From: Bacillota bacterium
Lineage (GTDB): Bacteria > Bacillota > Clostridia > Acetivibrionales > DTU013
Reading direction: 5' to 3'
Length of the DNA stretch: 5,368 nucleotides
NCBI GenBank assembly: GCA_023435925.1
Contig: JAEZLF010000129.1
Span: forward strand, 1-5,368
The position numbers and the translations under genes were made by a program. Position 1 is the first letter of the stretch, and each line of letters starts with the position of its first letter. Of this stretch, positions 1 through 5,368 are shown piece by piece. The notes under the pieces are model-generated. The model worked only from the letters and a program-made list of their open reading frames with translations. It ran no database searches and was not told where the DNA came from.

Positions 1-196
1 CAGATTCAGAGCGGATAACCGCCCTGAAGGTACGTATATGGAAATGGATCTTGTATTGATTTACGGATGCCAAATCAGAGCACTGATACAGGAAATCCAG
101 CACAAGATCAGCGAGGAAGTCGAAAGATTGACAGCGTTGAACATAAAACAGATCAATGTTACGGTGAAGAGCCTGGTTGTCGAAAAACAGCCATAA
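1..196 (+). CDS. Asp23/Gls24 family (alkaline-shock-like) protein, C-terminal part
   Basis: Partial gene entering from the left edge; the first complete codon is at base 2 and TAA is at 194-196, so about 64 residues are visible. The segment has the family's C-terminal pattern: a hydrophobic beta strand (MDLVLIYGCQIRAL), an amphipathic helix (QEIQHKISEEVERLTAL), then a final strand (IKQINVTVKSLVV). In the Asp23/Gls24 (DUF322) family this matches the 'Y-G-x-x-I ... QxxV ... VNVxV' ending. Members are small Firmicute proteins linked to cell-envelope stress and membrane anchoring; a copy near fatty-acid or nusB genes is common, but nothing here fixes the role. The N-terminus is outside the window, so length and start cannot be judged. 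It is separated from the downstream dehydrogenase by 115 bases, with no clear terminator between them. Confidence 0.8.
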   Translation, partial: RFRADNRPEGTYMEMDLVLIYGCQIRALIQEIQHKISEEVERLTALNIKQINVTVKSLVVEKQP

Positions 197-273
197 AGGA
201 AACCGCCGCATCCGGTATGATGCCGCTATGAGGCAAGCTGCCCATCTAAAATATGTTTGGGAAATCGTCATAT

Positions 274-282
274 TGGTATATT
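274..282 (+). promoter_or_regulatory. Possible extended -10 promoter for the alcohol dehydrogenase
   Basis: TGGTATATT (TG-n-TATATT) fits an extended -10 element and lies about 30 bases upstream of the ATG at 312. A weak -35-like TTGGGA is at 257-262, 14 bases before TATATT, or 16 if TATTAA at 279-284 is taken as the -10. It would give a short leader that contains the ribosome binding site. This was recognised by eye only. Confidence 0.35.
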
Positions 283-295
283 AATAGTATCAATG

Positions 296-302
296 AAGGA
301 GG
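296..302 (+). promoter_or_regulatory. Ribosome binding site of the alcohol dehydrogenase
   Basis: A full consensus AAGGAGG lies 9 bases before the ATG at 312, with a run of T between. It fixes the start codon of the dehydrogenase and points to a Firmicute-type translation signal. Confidence 0.85.
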
Positions 303-311
303 TTTTTTTTC

Positions 312-1484
312 ATGCGTAATTTTACTTTTCTTAACACCACCCAGATCATTTTCGGCAAGGGGACAGAGGATACGGTTGGCGCCGAAGTGAAAAAATATGC
401 GAAAAAGGTACTGCTCCATTATGGTGGGGGCAGCATAAAAAAATCAGGTCTTTATGACAGAACAGTGAAATCATTGAAAGCGGCAGGTGTGGACTTCATT
501 GAGCTTGGCGGAGTGAAGCCCAATCCGAGGCTGAGTCTGATCCATGAGGGTATTGAGCTGTGCCGCAGCAATGGTGTTGATTTCATACTGGCTGTAGGCG
601 GAGGTAGTGTCATTGATTCTGCGAAGGGAATCGCCACGGGTGTACCCTATGATGGAGATGTCTGGGATTTTTATGTAAAAAAAGCTACGGCAACACAGGC
701 GCTTCCTATAGGAGTCATTTTGACAATTCCGGCTGCAGGGAGTGAAAGCAGCCCGGCTTCCGTTGTTACTAAAGAAGAGGGGCAGCTGAAAAGAGATATC
801 GGTTATGAATTTCTGCGCCCGAAGTTTGCCATACTAAATCCCGAACAGTGCTTTACGCTTCCTGCATGGCAGGTTGCCTGCGGATCGGCGGATATTATGG
901 CCCATATCATGGAGAGGTATTTTACCAATACCCGTAATGTGGATCTTACCGACCGGCTTTGTGAAGCAACCCTGACCACAATGATTAATCATGTGCCAAC
1001 TGCTCTGGCAAACCCGAAGGACTATGACGCGTTTGCTGAAATCATGTGGGCCGGGACTATTGCACATAATGACCTGCTGGGCCGCGGAAGGGAAGAAGAT
1101 TGGGCCTCTCACAGTATTGAGCATGAGATCAGCGGTATCTATGACATAGCCCATGGCGCAGGCCTTGCAATCATATTCCCTGCCTGGATGAAGCACGTCT
1201 ATAAAAATGATATCAGCCGGTTTGTTCAATTCGCTGTCAGGGTGTGGAAGGTTGAACAGGACTTTGCAAACCCGGAGAAAACGGCTCTGGCCGGAATCGC
1301 CAAAATCGAGGAGTTTTTCAGAAGTATTGGCCTGCCAGTTCGGTTGAGTGAAGCAGGTATCGAGGACAACCGTTATGAAGAAATGGCTGAAAAGTGTGTA
1401 GATTCTTGGGGTGGCGGAACGGTAGGCAATTTTGTTAAGCTTCGCAAGGAAGATATCGTGAAAATTTACGAACTGGCTAAATAG
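312..1484 (+). CDS. Iron-containing alcohol dehydrogenase, YqhD/butanol dehydrogenase type
   Basis: Cytosolic group III (iron-dependent) alcohol dehydrogenase of 390 residues, the normal length for the YqhD/BdhA branch. The family reduces aldehydes to alcohols, or the reverse, with NAD(P)H. Visible landmarks are the N-terminal FxFxNxTxIIFG start, GGGS at 38-41, the dinucleotide-binding GGGS at 96-99 followed by VIDSAKGIA, and TxPAAGSE at 138-145. The four metal ligands are at D194, H198, H267 and H281, the same numbers as in E. coli YqhD, so the active site looks intact. In this branch a glycine in the first GGGS loop, where NADH-preferring FucO-type enzymes have Asp, usually goes with NADPH preference; that is inferred from family knowledge. 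The start is supported by AAGGAGG 9 bases upstream. It appears monocistronic, with its own promoter candidate and a terminator downstream, and converges on the acyltransferase gene. The physiological substrate cannot be read from sequence; a link to the neighbouring acyl-transfer genes is possible but unproven. Confidence 0.95.
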   Translation: MRNFTFLNTTQIIFGKGTEDTVGAEVKKYAKKVLLHYGGGSIKKSGLYDRTVKSLKAAGVDFIELGGVKPNPRLSLIHEGIELCRSNGVDFILAVGGGSVIDSAKGIATGVPYDGDVWDFYVKKATATQALPIGVILTIPAAGSESSPASVVTKEEGQLKRDIGYEFLRPKFAILNPEQCFTLPAWQVACGSADIMAHIMERYFTNTRNVDLTDRLCEATLTTMINHVPTALANPKDYDAFAEIMWAGTIAHNDLLGRGREEDWASHSIEHEISGIYDIAHGAGLAIIFPAWMKHVYKNDISRFVQFAVRVWKVEQDFANPEKTALAGIAKIEEFFRSIGLPVRLSEAGIEDNRYEEMAEKCVDSWGGGTVGNFVKLRKEDIVKIYELAK

Positions 1485-1485
1485 T

Positions 1486-1497
1486 ACCGGATCCGGT
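1486..1497. repeat. 12-bp perfect palindrome just after the dehydrogenase stop
   Basis: ACCGGATCCGGT is its own reverse complement and begins two bases after the TAG of the dehydrogenase. The half-site ACCGGA returns in the stem of the terminator at 1574-1602. It lacks a usable hairpin loop and a T tract, so it is not a terminator by itself. It may be chance or a protein-binding site. Confidence 0.4.
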
Positions 1498-1546
1498 CCT
1501 TGAAGTCTGTATGTCTGTGCTATAAATAGTGTTTTTGTCTTGGGGT

Positions 1547-1564
1547 ATGGGGGCTTGCCCCCAT
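1547..1564. repeat. Strong GC-rich hairpin with CUUG tetraloop
   Basis: ATGGGGGC-TT-GCCCCCAT forms a near-perfect inverted repeat. With a CTTG tetraloop it gives 7 base pairs, five of them consecutive G-C. No T tract follows on either strand, so it is not a classic terminator alone. It lies ten bases before the T-tailed hairpin and could protect the 3' end of the dehydrogenase mRNA or help stop convergent transcripts. Confidence 0.6.
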
Positions 1565-1573
1565 TGGAAATAG

Positions 1574-1605
1574 AAACCGGATGCTTCATTTGCCTCCGGT
1601 TTTTC
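1574..1605 (+). terminator. Rho-independent terminator of the alcohol dehydrogenase
   Basis: AAACCGGA (1574-1581) pairs perfectly with TCCGGTTT (1595-1602), and TTTTT at 1600-1604 forms the tail. Two further G-C pairs can form inside the loop after one mismatch. It is about 90 bases after the dehydrogenase stop. In the minus direction the same stem is followed only by TTTCTATTTCC, so it may also terminate the convergent operon, though less convincingly. Confidence 0.75.
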
Positions 1606-1667
1606 ATTTGCTCATGCGTCCGGCAGCGCTGGACCGTACATACAGGCGGAATACCACTGTACCGGTG

Positions 1668-3176
1668 TCAGCTTGACTGCTCGCAGCCTTTGAGCAATTC
1701 TTCCTTCATATTGTTAAGAAGTCTCTCCACATCATCGTGCAGAAGGGTATTTTCAAAAAAACCCGCTCCCATAGTCATTATGCCGTTGTAAGTTCCGGCA
1801 ACCAACAGTAATCCGGGGGCACTGATAACAGGAGCAACAATATAATAGTCGATAGCTTTTACATCGCCGAATGGAATCATTTGTTTTGATAGAATACCCA
1901 GATTGGACAAAGCCGGTACACATCGATTACCATAGAAAGCAGGACAACTCGGCATATTTTTTCCAACCTTCGACGTAGCTTGATAGTAGGCAAGAGTATC
2001 TTTAAAGCTGATCTTTTCCAAGCGTTCCAAGCCGATAGCACTTTGCAGGCCGGGATAGCCCTTTTTCATTTCGTTTGTCAGAAATGCAACCCTGGATAAG
2101 GTATCATCAAATGTCTCATTTTCTACCATGGTAAGCCAAATATTTGACGAGCCCGACAAATTCCGTATGGCTTCCGTCTTCTTATCAGGGAGGTACCGGC
2201 GCAAATCAACGGTAACATTGATACCCATTGGGACACCATACACCGGCTGCCCCATTTTAAGCATAGCTCTGCAGTATGCGGTGAGGATCAGATCGTTTAT
2301 GGTGGCTCCTTTGGATTTTGCATAGCGATTGATGACATCCACCTGATCCTGCAGCAGTCTGCAGGTTACAATACGGGTAGCACCAGGTGTATCGTGCATC
2401 CAGGGGAATGCCCAGGTGGGTATTGTGATATCCGATCCCGGAATCCATAAAGCATCCGGATCTGTTATCCCCAAGCTTTCAAACAACCTGTCCTGGTCAC
2501 CTCTTCCTCGCTTCGATGGTGTTGGTATAAATTCATGTTCAGACAGCTCCAATTTGGAGTAGATATCTGAGAGAAGCTGGGTATATTCTTTAATCCCTGC
2601 TCCATCACAACAGGCGTGGTTGGCTTTTATCCCCAGAATATCCTTTGACGCTGATCGGATCAGCTTTACTTTGATCTTTGAATCCTTATCCATATCCAGA
2701 GGGCTTTCTAAAAACCTCTGAACAGCATCATCAACATCTTCAACTTCCTCGAAAGAGCAATAATTAACTTTGTCAATGTTCTCCATACGTTTCCAGTAGG
2801 GTGGATTTCCTTCGACAAACTTGCAGCCCAAGACAGGCTCTGCATCAAGAGACAGCCTAACTGCTTTTGTAAGCTTGTCAAAATCCAGCATTTCATCAAA
2901 TGTCAATATTGCCTGAGAGTGAAAATTACCCATCCCGTAGCGGGCTACATAGTTATAGATATCATGCCCGTTTGCCGGCAAGACATCCGGACTGTCCGGT
3001 ATTTTTCCGGTTACCGGCCTGGTGATATCGAGATATTTCTCAAACATTTCACTAAATACTTTATAGTAACCGAGTATGATCTGAGGCATATCCTCGACAA
3101 ATTTGTTATAATGGTCCATATTGAGCTTGGAGATATTTTTTAAGATAGCATCATCAAATTTTATTTTTATTTTCAT
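1668..3176 (-). CDS. Condensation-superfamily acyltransferase (PapA5/alcohol acetyltransferase-like) with N-terminal extension
   Basis: Predicted CoA- or carrier-dependent acyltransferase of 502 residues. The core has the superfamily catalytic motif HxxxDG as H187-A-C-C-D191-G192, preceded by Asn where NRPS condensation domains have a second His. Other superfamily-like segments are NDLILTAYCRAML (about 294-306), VDLRRYLP (323-330), SNLG (424-427) and a YNG strand near 463-465. The fold normally uses the His to activate a hydroxyl or amine for acyl transfer. There is no carrier domain, signal peptide or clear membrane span. Residues 1 to about 70 form an extra helical N-terminal segment, which is absent from the paralogue at 4999 and resembles the small protein at 4515-4751. 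The ATG at 3176 is preferred because GGAG lies 9 bases upstream; an in-frame TTG at 3218 would add 14 residues but has no binding site and nearly abuts the kinase stop. It is the last gene of the minus operon, 44 bases after the kinase. The family is firm; acyl donor and acceptor are unknown. Confidence 0.85.
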   Translation of the reverse strand: MKIKIKFDDAILKNISKLNMDHYNKFVEDMPQIILGYYKVFSEMFEKYLDITRPVTGKIPDSPDVLPANGHDIYNYVARYGMGNFHSQAILTFDEMLDFDKLTKAVRLSLDAEPVLGCKFVEGNPPYWKRMENIDKVNYCSFEEVEDVDDAVQRFLESPLDMDKDSKIKVKLIRSASKDILGIKANHACCDGAGIKEYTQLLSDIYSKLELSEHEFIPTPSKRGRGDQDRLFESLGITDPDALWIPGSDITIPTWAFPWMHDTPGATRIVTCRLLQDQVDVINRYAKSKGATINDLILTAYCRAMLKMGQPVYGVPMGINVTVDLRRYLPDKKTEAIRNLSGSSNIWLTMVENETFDDTLSRVAFLTNEMKKGYPGLQSAIGLERLEKISFKDTLAYYQATSKVGKNMPSCPAFYGNRCVPALSNLGILSKQMIPFGDVKAIDYYIVAPVISAPGLLLVAGTYNGIMTMGAGFFENTLLHDDVERLLNNMKEELLKGCEQSS

Positions 3177-3185
3177 AATTATCCG

Positions 3186-3189
3186 CTCC
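3186..3189 (-). promoter_or_regulatory. Ribosome binding site that decides the acyltransferase start
   Basis: Read on the minus strand this is GGAG (context TTGGAGCGG), 9 bases before the ATG at 3176. It supports the 502-residue form over the longer reading from TTG at 3218. Confidence 0.6.
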
Positions 3190-3220
3190 AAAGAGTCTGC
3201 TAAATTAGCATAATTCAAGG

Positions 3221-4036
3221 CTAAGCTTTAAGCTGTTCCAATCGTGTGTTGATGATTTTCATTAACCATTTTTCTTCTCCGGGTATCTTATCTTTGAGTT
3301 TGGCGGCTGCCACAGGAAGCATCCATGCATCAACATCCTCAAATTTAACTTTTGAGATTCTCATATACTCATTTAAGTACGTCCGGTGTGTAAATGATTT
3401 TGGAAACTTAGACATGGATGTCAAAATATCAGGTGTTCCGGGAAGCGTCGCCGGTGAATTGATGATCAGACATGTTCTGGCAACATCCCCGGCAGGATCA
3501 CCCCGGTACCCGCTGCTCCAATCGATAGCCACAAGCTTGTTATTCGAGTTTGAATGAATGATATTGCTTAAATACATATCTCCATGACAGATATTGTCCC
3601 TCTTCGGCAATCGATCGACATAATCCAGAATTTTATCCACCTTGTCACCGAGTATTTTTGAGGAAAGTGTAATGGTTCGTGTGAACTTTTCCTTTTGCGA
3701 AGGTATATTATCGGTAGTTATTTTATGAATGTTGTGCTGGAATCTCGCCATTTGATATACAAAGGTGAAAAACATCCAAGGCTCTTTCAAGATGATACTT
3801 GTTAATGTTTTACCAGGTATTCTTTCAAACAGGATCCCTCTGCGCCCATTAATTTCTACCATTTCAAACACAGCGGGTGAAGATACACCGGCATCATGAA
3901 CCTTCTGTCCTATGTCAGCCTCGTACTTTACCCATTCTTCACTATAACGATCATAGTAAAGCTTTAATACTTTATCCGGACCCCACTGATATACTTCGGC
4001 TGTCATACCTTTGCCCAATAGCTCTCCCTTTTCCAT
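3221..4036 (-). CDS. APH/choline-kinase-family phosphotransferase
   Basis: Cytosolic small-molecule kinase of 271 residues, typical for the APH (PF01636-type) fold. It has a glycine-rich loop (LGKGMTAEVYQ, 7-17), a likely ATP-binding lysine K25 in VLKLYY, the Brenner motif HGDMYLSN at 151-158 with catalytic D153 and metal-binding N158, and the DFG-equivalent IDW at 171-173 followed by SSGYRGDPAGDVART. All core kinase residues are present, so it should be active. Family members phosphorylate a hydroxyl on aminoglycosides, choline, homoserine, sugars or other metabolites. Placement in a thioesterase/acyltransferase operon argues for a biosynthetic or tailoring substrate rather than drug resistance, but that is inference. 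The start at 4036 is supported by AGGGAG in the 4041-4050 region. It begins 53 bases after the thioesterase stop and ends 44 bases before the acyltransferase ATG. Confidence 0.88.
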   Translation of the reverse strand: MEKGELLGKGMTAEVYQWGPDKVLKLYYDRYSEEWVKYEADIGQKVHDAGVSSPAVFEMVEINGRRGILFERIPGKTLTSIILKEPWMFFTFVYQMARFQHNIHKITTDNIPSQKEKFTRTITLSSKILGDKVDKILDYVDRLPKRDNICHGDMYLSNIIHSNSNNKLVAIDWSSGYRGDPAGDVARTCLIINSPATLPGTPDILTSMSKFPKSFTHRTYLNEYMRISKVKFEDVDAWMLPVAAAKLKDKIPGEEKWLMKIINTRLEQLKA

Positions 4037-4059
4037 ACAACTCTCCCTTCTGTGGTATA

Positions 4060-4072
4060 CCGATCAAATCGG
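4060..4072. repeat. Small intercistronic hairpin upstream of the kinase
   Basis: CCGAT-CAA-ATCGG is a 5-bp perfect stem with a 3-base loop in the 53-base gap between thioesterase and kinase; an 8-bp palindrome GGTATACC (4054-4061) overlaps it. On the minus strand the T run comes before the stem, so it is not a terminator. It could affect mRNA processing or kinase translation, or be chance. Confidence 0.3.
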
Positions 4073-4089
4073 CAAAAAGAGTTACCGGT

Positions 4090-4518
4090 CTAATGAGTTT
4101 CCTCAGATTCGAAATATCTCTTTAGCTGCCAATAAACATCGGGAGCTACTTTTTCAATATTCACCGGTTCAACCCTCCGATTCGTCCAGACATGGACTGT
4201 CTTACCTGTTGCAAGCAACCTCCCCTTAACCTTTTCCAGCACCTCATACTCAAACACTGTCTTCACACAGGACATGGATAATATTTTTGTAAGGACCCGT
4301 ATTTCATCGCCATATTTCGCAGGATGTTTAAACTTGCATTCAATTTCAGACAGAGGTAGGAACAGTCCTTGGCCAGTAATCTTTGAATTAGAGATTCCTG
4401 CCTGTCTCAAATAATCCCGTCTGCTTTTTTCAAACCACAGCGGGTAGTTTGAATGATGCACGATACCCATCTTATCTACTTCATAAAACATAACAGGAAA
4501 ATCTGTTTTTGTTGTCAT
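4090..4518 (-). CDS. Acyl-CoA/acyl-ACP thioesterase, YbgC/4-hydroxybenzoyl-CoA thioesterase type
   Basis: Single hotdog-fold thioesterase of 142 residues, the usual size for the YbgC/FadM group. The active-site signature is nearly complete: D15-x2-G18-I-V-x-H22-x2-Y25, followed by F29-E30 and the helix KSRRDYLRQAG. This matches the 4HBT pattern D-x2-G-I-V-x-H-x2-Y; D15 is the expected catalytic Asp. Further segments expected for the fold are the PLSEIECKFKHPAKYGDEI strand region (55-73) and the ATGKTVHVW strand. The family hydrolyses acyl thioesters of CoA or acyl carrier protein in the cytosol, as a tetramer. Its ATG overlaps the stop of the upstream 78-residue gene in ATGA, so translation is probably coupled; GAGGA (4528-4532 on the minus strand) is a good binding site. 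In this operon it may release or trim the acyl group used by the acyltransferase, or supply a free acid. Chain-length preference cannot be read. Confidence 0.9.
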   Translation of the reverse strand: MTTKTDFPVMFYEVDKMGIVHHSNYPLWFEKSRRDYLRQAGISNSKITGQGLFLPLSEIECKFKHPAKYGDEIRVLTKILSMSCVKTVFEYEVLEKVKGRLLATGKTVHVWTNRRVEPVNIEKVAPDVYWQLKRYFESEETH

Positions 4519-4751
4519 TTCATCGATTCCTCGCTCTTGTCAGGCTTACTCATTTTAATAAACTTTTCCATACACCTTCTGTATTCTTCAAAATAATTCG
4601 CATAATCTACAGGCATTCTTTTAAAAAAAGTATTAAAGAAATCATGATTGGATTTTGAAAACATCATACCAAAAGGATTTTCCATGCTGTGCTTTAACCA
4701 ATATTTTTCATAAGGAATCTCAATTTTTATGTCACCAAATTGAATTTCCAT
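4515..4751 (-). CDS. Small protein of unknown function, resembling the N-terminal extension of the operon's acyltransferase
   Basis: A 78-residue protein that I do not recognise as a named family. It begins with a short beta-like stretch (MEIQFGDIKIEI), then aromatic-rich, probably helical sequence (about 34-68) and a charged tail. It has no signal peptide, membrane span, Cys pairs or carrier-protein Ser motif. Residues 32-70 align without gaps to residues 16-54 of the acyltransferase at 1668-3176, with 12 of 39 identical, including SK-x-N-x-D, N-x-F, MP, Y, EK and a final P. The start at 4751 is chosen because AGGAG lies 10 bases upstream; an in-frame ATG at 4814 would give 99 residues but shows no binding site. 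With the 4751 start both proteins begin with similar short beta-like stretches. It is the first gene of the minus operon and overlaps the thioesterase by 4 bp. A binding or docking module for an acyltransferase is a reasonable guess. Confidence 0.65.
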   Translation of the reverse strand: MEIQFGDIKIEIPYEKYWLKHSMENPFGMMFSKSNHDFFNTFFKRMPVDYANYFEEYRRCMEKFIKMSKPDKSEESMK

Positions 4752-4761
4752 ACCTGCTACA

Positions 4762-4766
4762 CTCCT
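4762..4766 (-). promoter_or_regulatory. Ribosome binding site that decides the small-protein start
   Basis: On the minus strand this reads AGGAG (context TCAGGAGTG), 10 bases before the ATG at 4751. The alternative upstream ATG at 4814 has no comparable site, so the shorter product is preferred. Confidence 0.6.
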
Positions 4767-4843
4767 GACTTTTATTGATAGATACAATGCTTCTAATAAT
4801 ATATCCGTAGACATAAATCATATTAATAACAGCATTATCTCTT

Positions 4844-4861
4844 GCCATACCATATTATGGC
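4844..4861. promoter_or_regulatory. Candidate operator in the divergent intergenic region
   Basis: GCCATA-N6-TATGGC is an 18-base inverted repeat with perfect 6-bp arms, located between the two divergent transcription units. Its size suits a dimeric helix-turn-helix regulator. No regulator gene is visible in the window. Confidence 0.3.
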
Positions 4862-4873
4862 TGTGTAGACCCA

Positions 4874-4899
4874 TATGTTACATTTATTCGTTTATGTTA
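4874..4899. repeat. Direct heptamer repeat TATGTTA, two copies
   Basis: TATGTTA occurs at 4874-4880 and 4893-4899, 19 bases apart start to start, or just under two helical turns. It lies upstream of the + strand promoter candidate, so it could be a tandem activator site; in AT-rich DNA it could also be chance. Confidence 0.25.
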
Positions 4900-4906
4900 A
4901 CCTTTT

Positions 4907-4936
4907 TTGTGACAATTGCCTTTATAGCTTCATAAT
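4907..4936 (+). promoter_or_regulatory. Possible sigma-A-type promoter for the second acyltransferase
   Basis: TTGTGA (4907-4912) and CATAAT (4931-4936) are spaced by 18 bases, giving a leader of about 55-60 bases before the ATG at 4999. The overlapping TAATAT at 4933-4938 is an alternative -10. No equally clear promoter was found for the minus operon, although GATAAT on the minus strand near 4835 is a weak -10 candidate. Confidence 0.35.
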
Positions 4937-4983
4937 ATGAATGGTAGACATAATATTGAAGTAAACAGTAAAATTGAATTTAT

Positions 4984-4989
4984 AAGGAG
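4984..4989 (+). promoter_or_regulatory. Ribosome binding site of the second acyltransferase
   Basis: AAGGAG lies 9 bases before the ATG at 4999 and fixes the start. This confirms that the gene is a real translation unit although it runs off the window. Confidence 0.8.
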
Positions 4990-4998
4990 CAATTCACT

Positions 4999-5368
4999 AT
5001 GAACTCAAAGGTTATCAATAAGTCATTTTTCAGATTTCCTCACAAACCTGTTTTGGAGGAAAATTCGGATATTATGCCAGCTTTTGCACACGATTTCGGT
5101 AACTATGTTGCCCGGTTTGGAATGGGGAATTTCCAGATTCAAGCACTTATGAAGCTGGATGGAAGAATAGACTTCGATAGGCTCTTTCGTGCAGTAAGAT
5201 TATCGGTTGATGCAGAACCTGTTTTGGGATGCAGGTTTGTTGAGCATGACCCTCCGTACTGGAAACGTCTGGAGGACATGGATCAAATCGAATTTTGTTC
5301 CATGGAAGAATCGGATAATGTTGATGAAGCTGCTCAGAGATTCTTGGAGAGCCCTCTGGATATGGATC
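4999..5368 (+). CDS. Second condensation-superfamily acyltransferase, N-terminal part
   Basis: Open reading frame with no stop before the right edge; 123 residues are visible. From the conserved HD-x2-NYVAR-x-GMGNF segment (residues 32-46) to the edge it aligns without gaps to the acyltransferase at 1668-3176, with 61 of 93 residues identical (about 66%). Shared blocks include DAEPVLGC, PPYWKR and QRFLESPLDMD. It is therefore a paralogue with the same N-terminal half of the chloramphenicol acetyltransferase-like fold. The catalytic HxxxDG would lie about 30 residues beyond the edge and cannot be checked. It has only about 31 residues before the conserved region, against about 70 in the paralogue, and those residues are not similar. 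It is divergent from the minus operon, with 247 bases between the two start codons, so shared regulation is likely. Activity and full length are not visible. Confidence 0.85.
   Translation, partial: MNSKVINKSFFRFPHKPVLEENSDIMPAFAHDFGNYVARFGMGNFQIQALMKLDGRIDFDRLFRAVRLSVDAEPVLGCRFVEHDPPYWKRLEDMDQIEFCSMEESDNVDEAAQRFLESPLDMD

Noticed and set aside
200..240. GCATC-N6-GATGC and GGC-AAGCT-GCC short inverted repeats after the Asp23-type gene
   Set aside because: Stems are short and there is no T tract, so a terminator is not supported.
834..1607. 257-codon open frame on the minus strand
   Set aside because: It lies opposite the clearly real iron alcohol dehydrogenase, has no recognisable domain, and reads through the terminator hairpins.
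1540..1791. 83-codon open frame on the + strand
   Set aside because: It spans the hairpins and terminator and then the antisense of the acyltransferase 3' end; no binding site or domain.
2919..3143. 74-codon open frame on the + strand
   Set aside because: Antisense shadow of the acyltransferase N-terminal region, with no binding site or family resemblance.
3246..3557. 103-codon open frame on the + strand
   Set aside because: Antisense shadow of the kinase C-terminal half, whose conserved kinase motifs are on the other strand.
4054..4080. Hairpin next to a run of five A/T as a terminator between thioesterase and kinase
   Set aside because: On the transcribed minus strand the T run precedes the stem, which is the wrong order; the genes are more likely co-transcribed.
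3877..4229. Two overlapping + strand open frames (82 and 72 codons)
   Set aside because: Both cross from the kinase antisense into the thioesterase antisense and show no protein-like conservation or binding sites.

Overview
The window looks like a low-to-moderate GC Firmicute, most likely a clostridial anaerobe. The evidence is the strong AAGGAGG-type ribosome binding sites, the tail of an Asp23/Gls24-family protein, and an iron-dependent alcohol dehydrogenase of the YqhD/butanol dehydrogenase type. No genus can be named from the sequence alone.

Layout. Bases 1-196 are the 3' end of an Asp23/Gls24 gene (+). Bases 312-1484 are a complete Fe-ADH (+) with its own likely promoter, followed by a hairpin cluster and a rho-independent terminator near 1574-1605. 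From 4751 down to 1668 runs a minus-strand operon, in transcription order: a 78-residue protein of unknown function, a hotdog-fold (YbgC/4HBT-type) acyl thioesterase overlapping it by 4 bp, an APH-family small-molecule phosphotransferase, and a 502-residue acyltransferase of the condensation-domain/alcohol acyltransferase (PapA5-like) superfamily. A divergent intergenic region (4752-4998) separates this operon from a second acyltransferase on the + strand (4999 to the window edge). Its visible part is about 66% identical to the first over 93 ungapped residues.

The most interesting part is the minus-strand operon with its divergent acyltransferase paralogue. The 78-residue protein aligns without gaps to the N-terminal extension of the first acyltransferase (12 of 39 identical, about 8 more conservative). 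The second acyltransferase lacks that extension. This suggests one helical module that occurs both fused and free-standing, perhaps serving the paralogue that has none. With a thioesterase and a phosphotransferase in the same transcript, the locus could make or modify an acylated, possibly phosphorylated small molecule or lipid. The product is unknown and the pathway is inference only.

No rRNA, tRNA, CRISPR array, insertion sequence or phage feature was seen. No gene-free stretch exceeds 300 bases.
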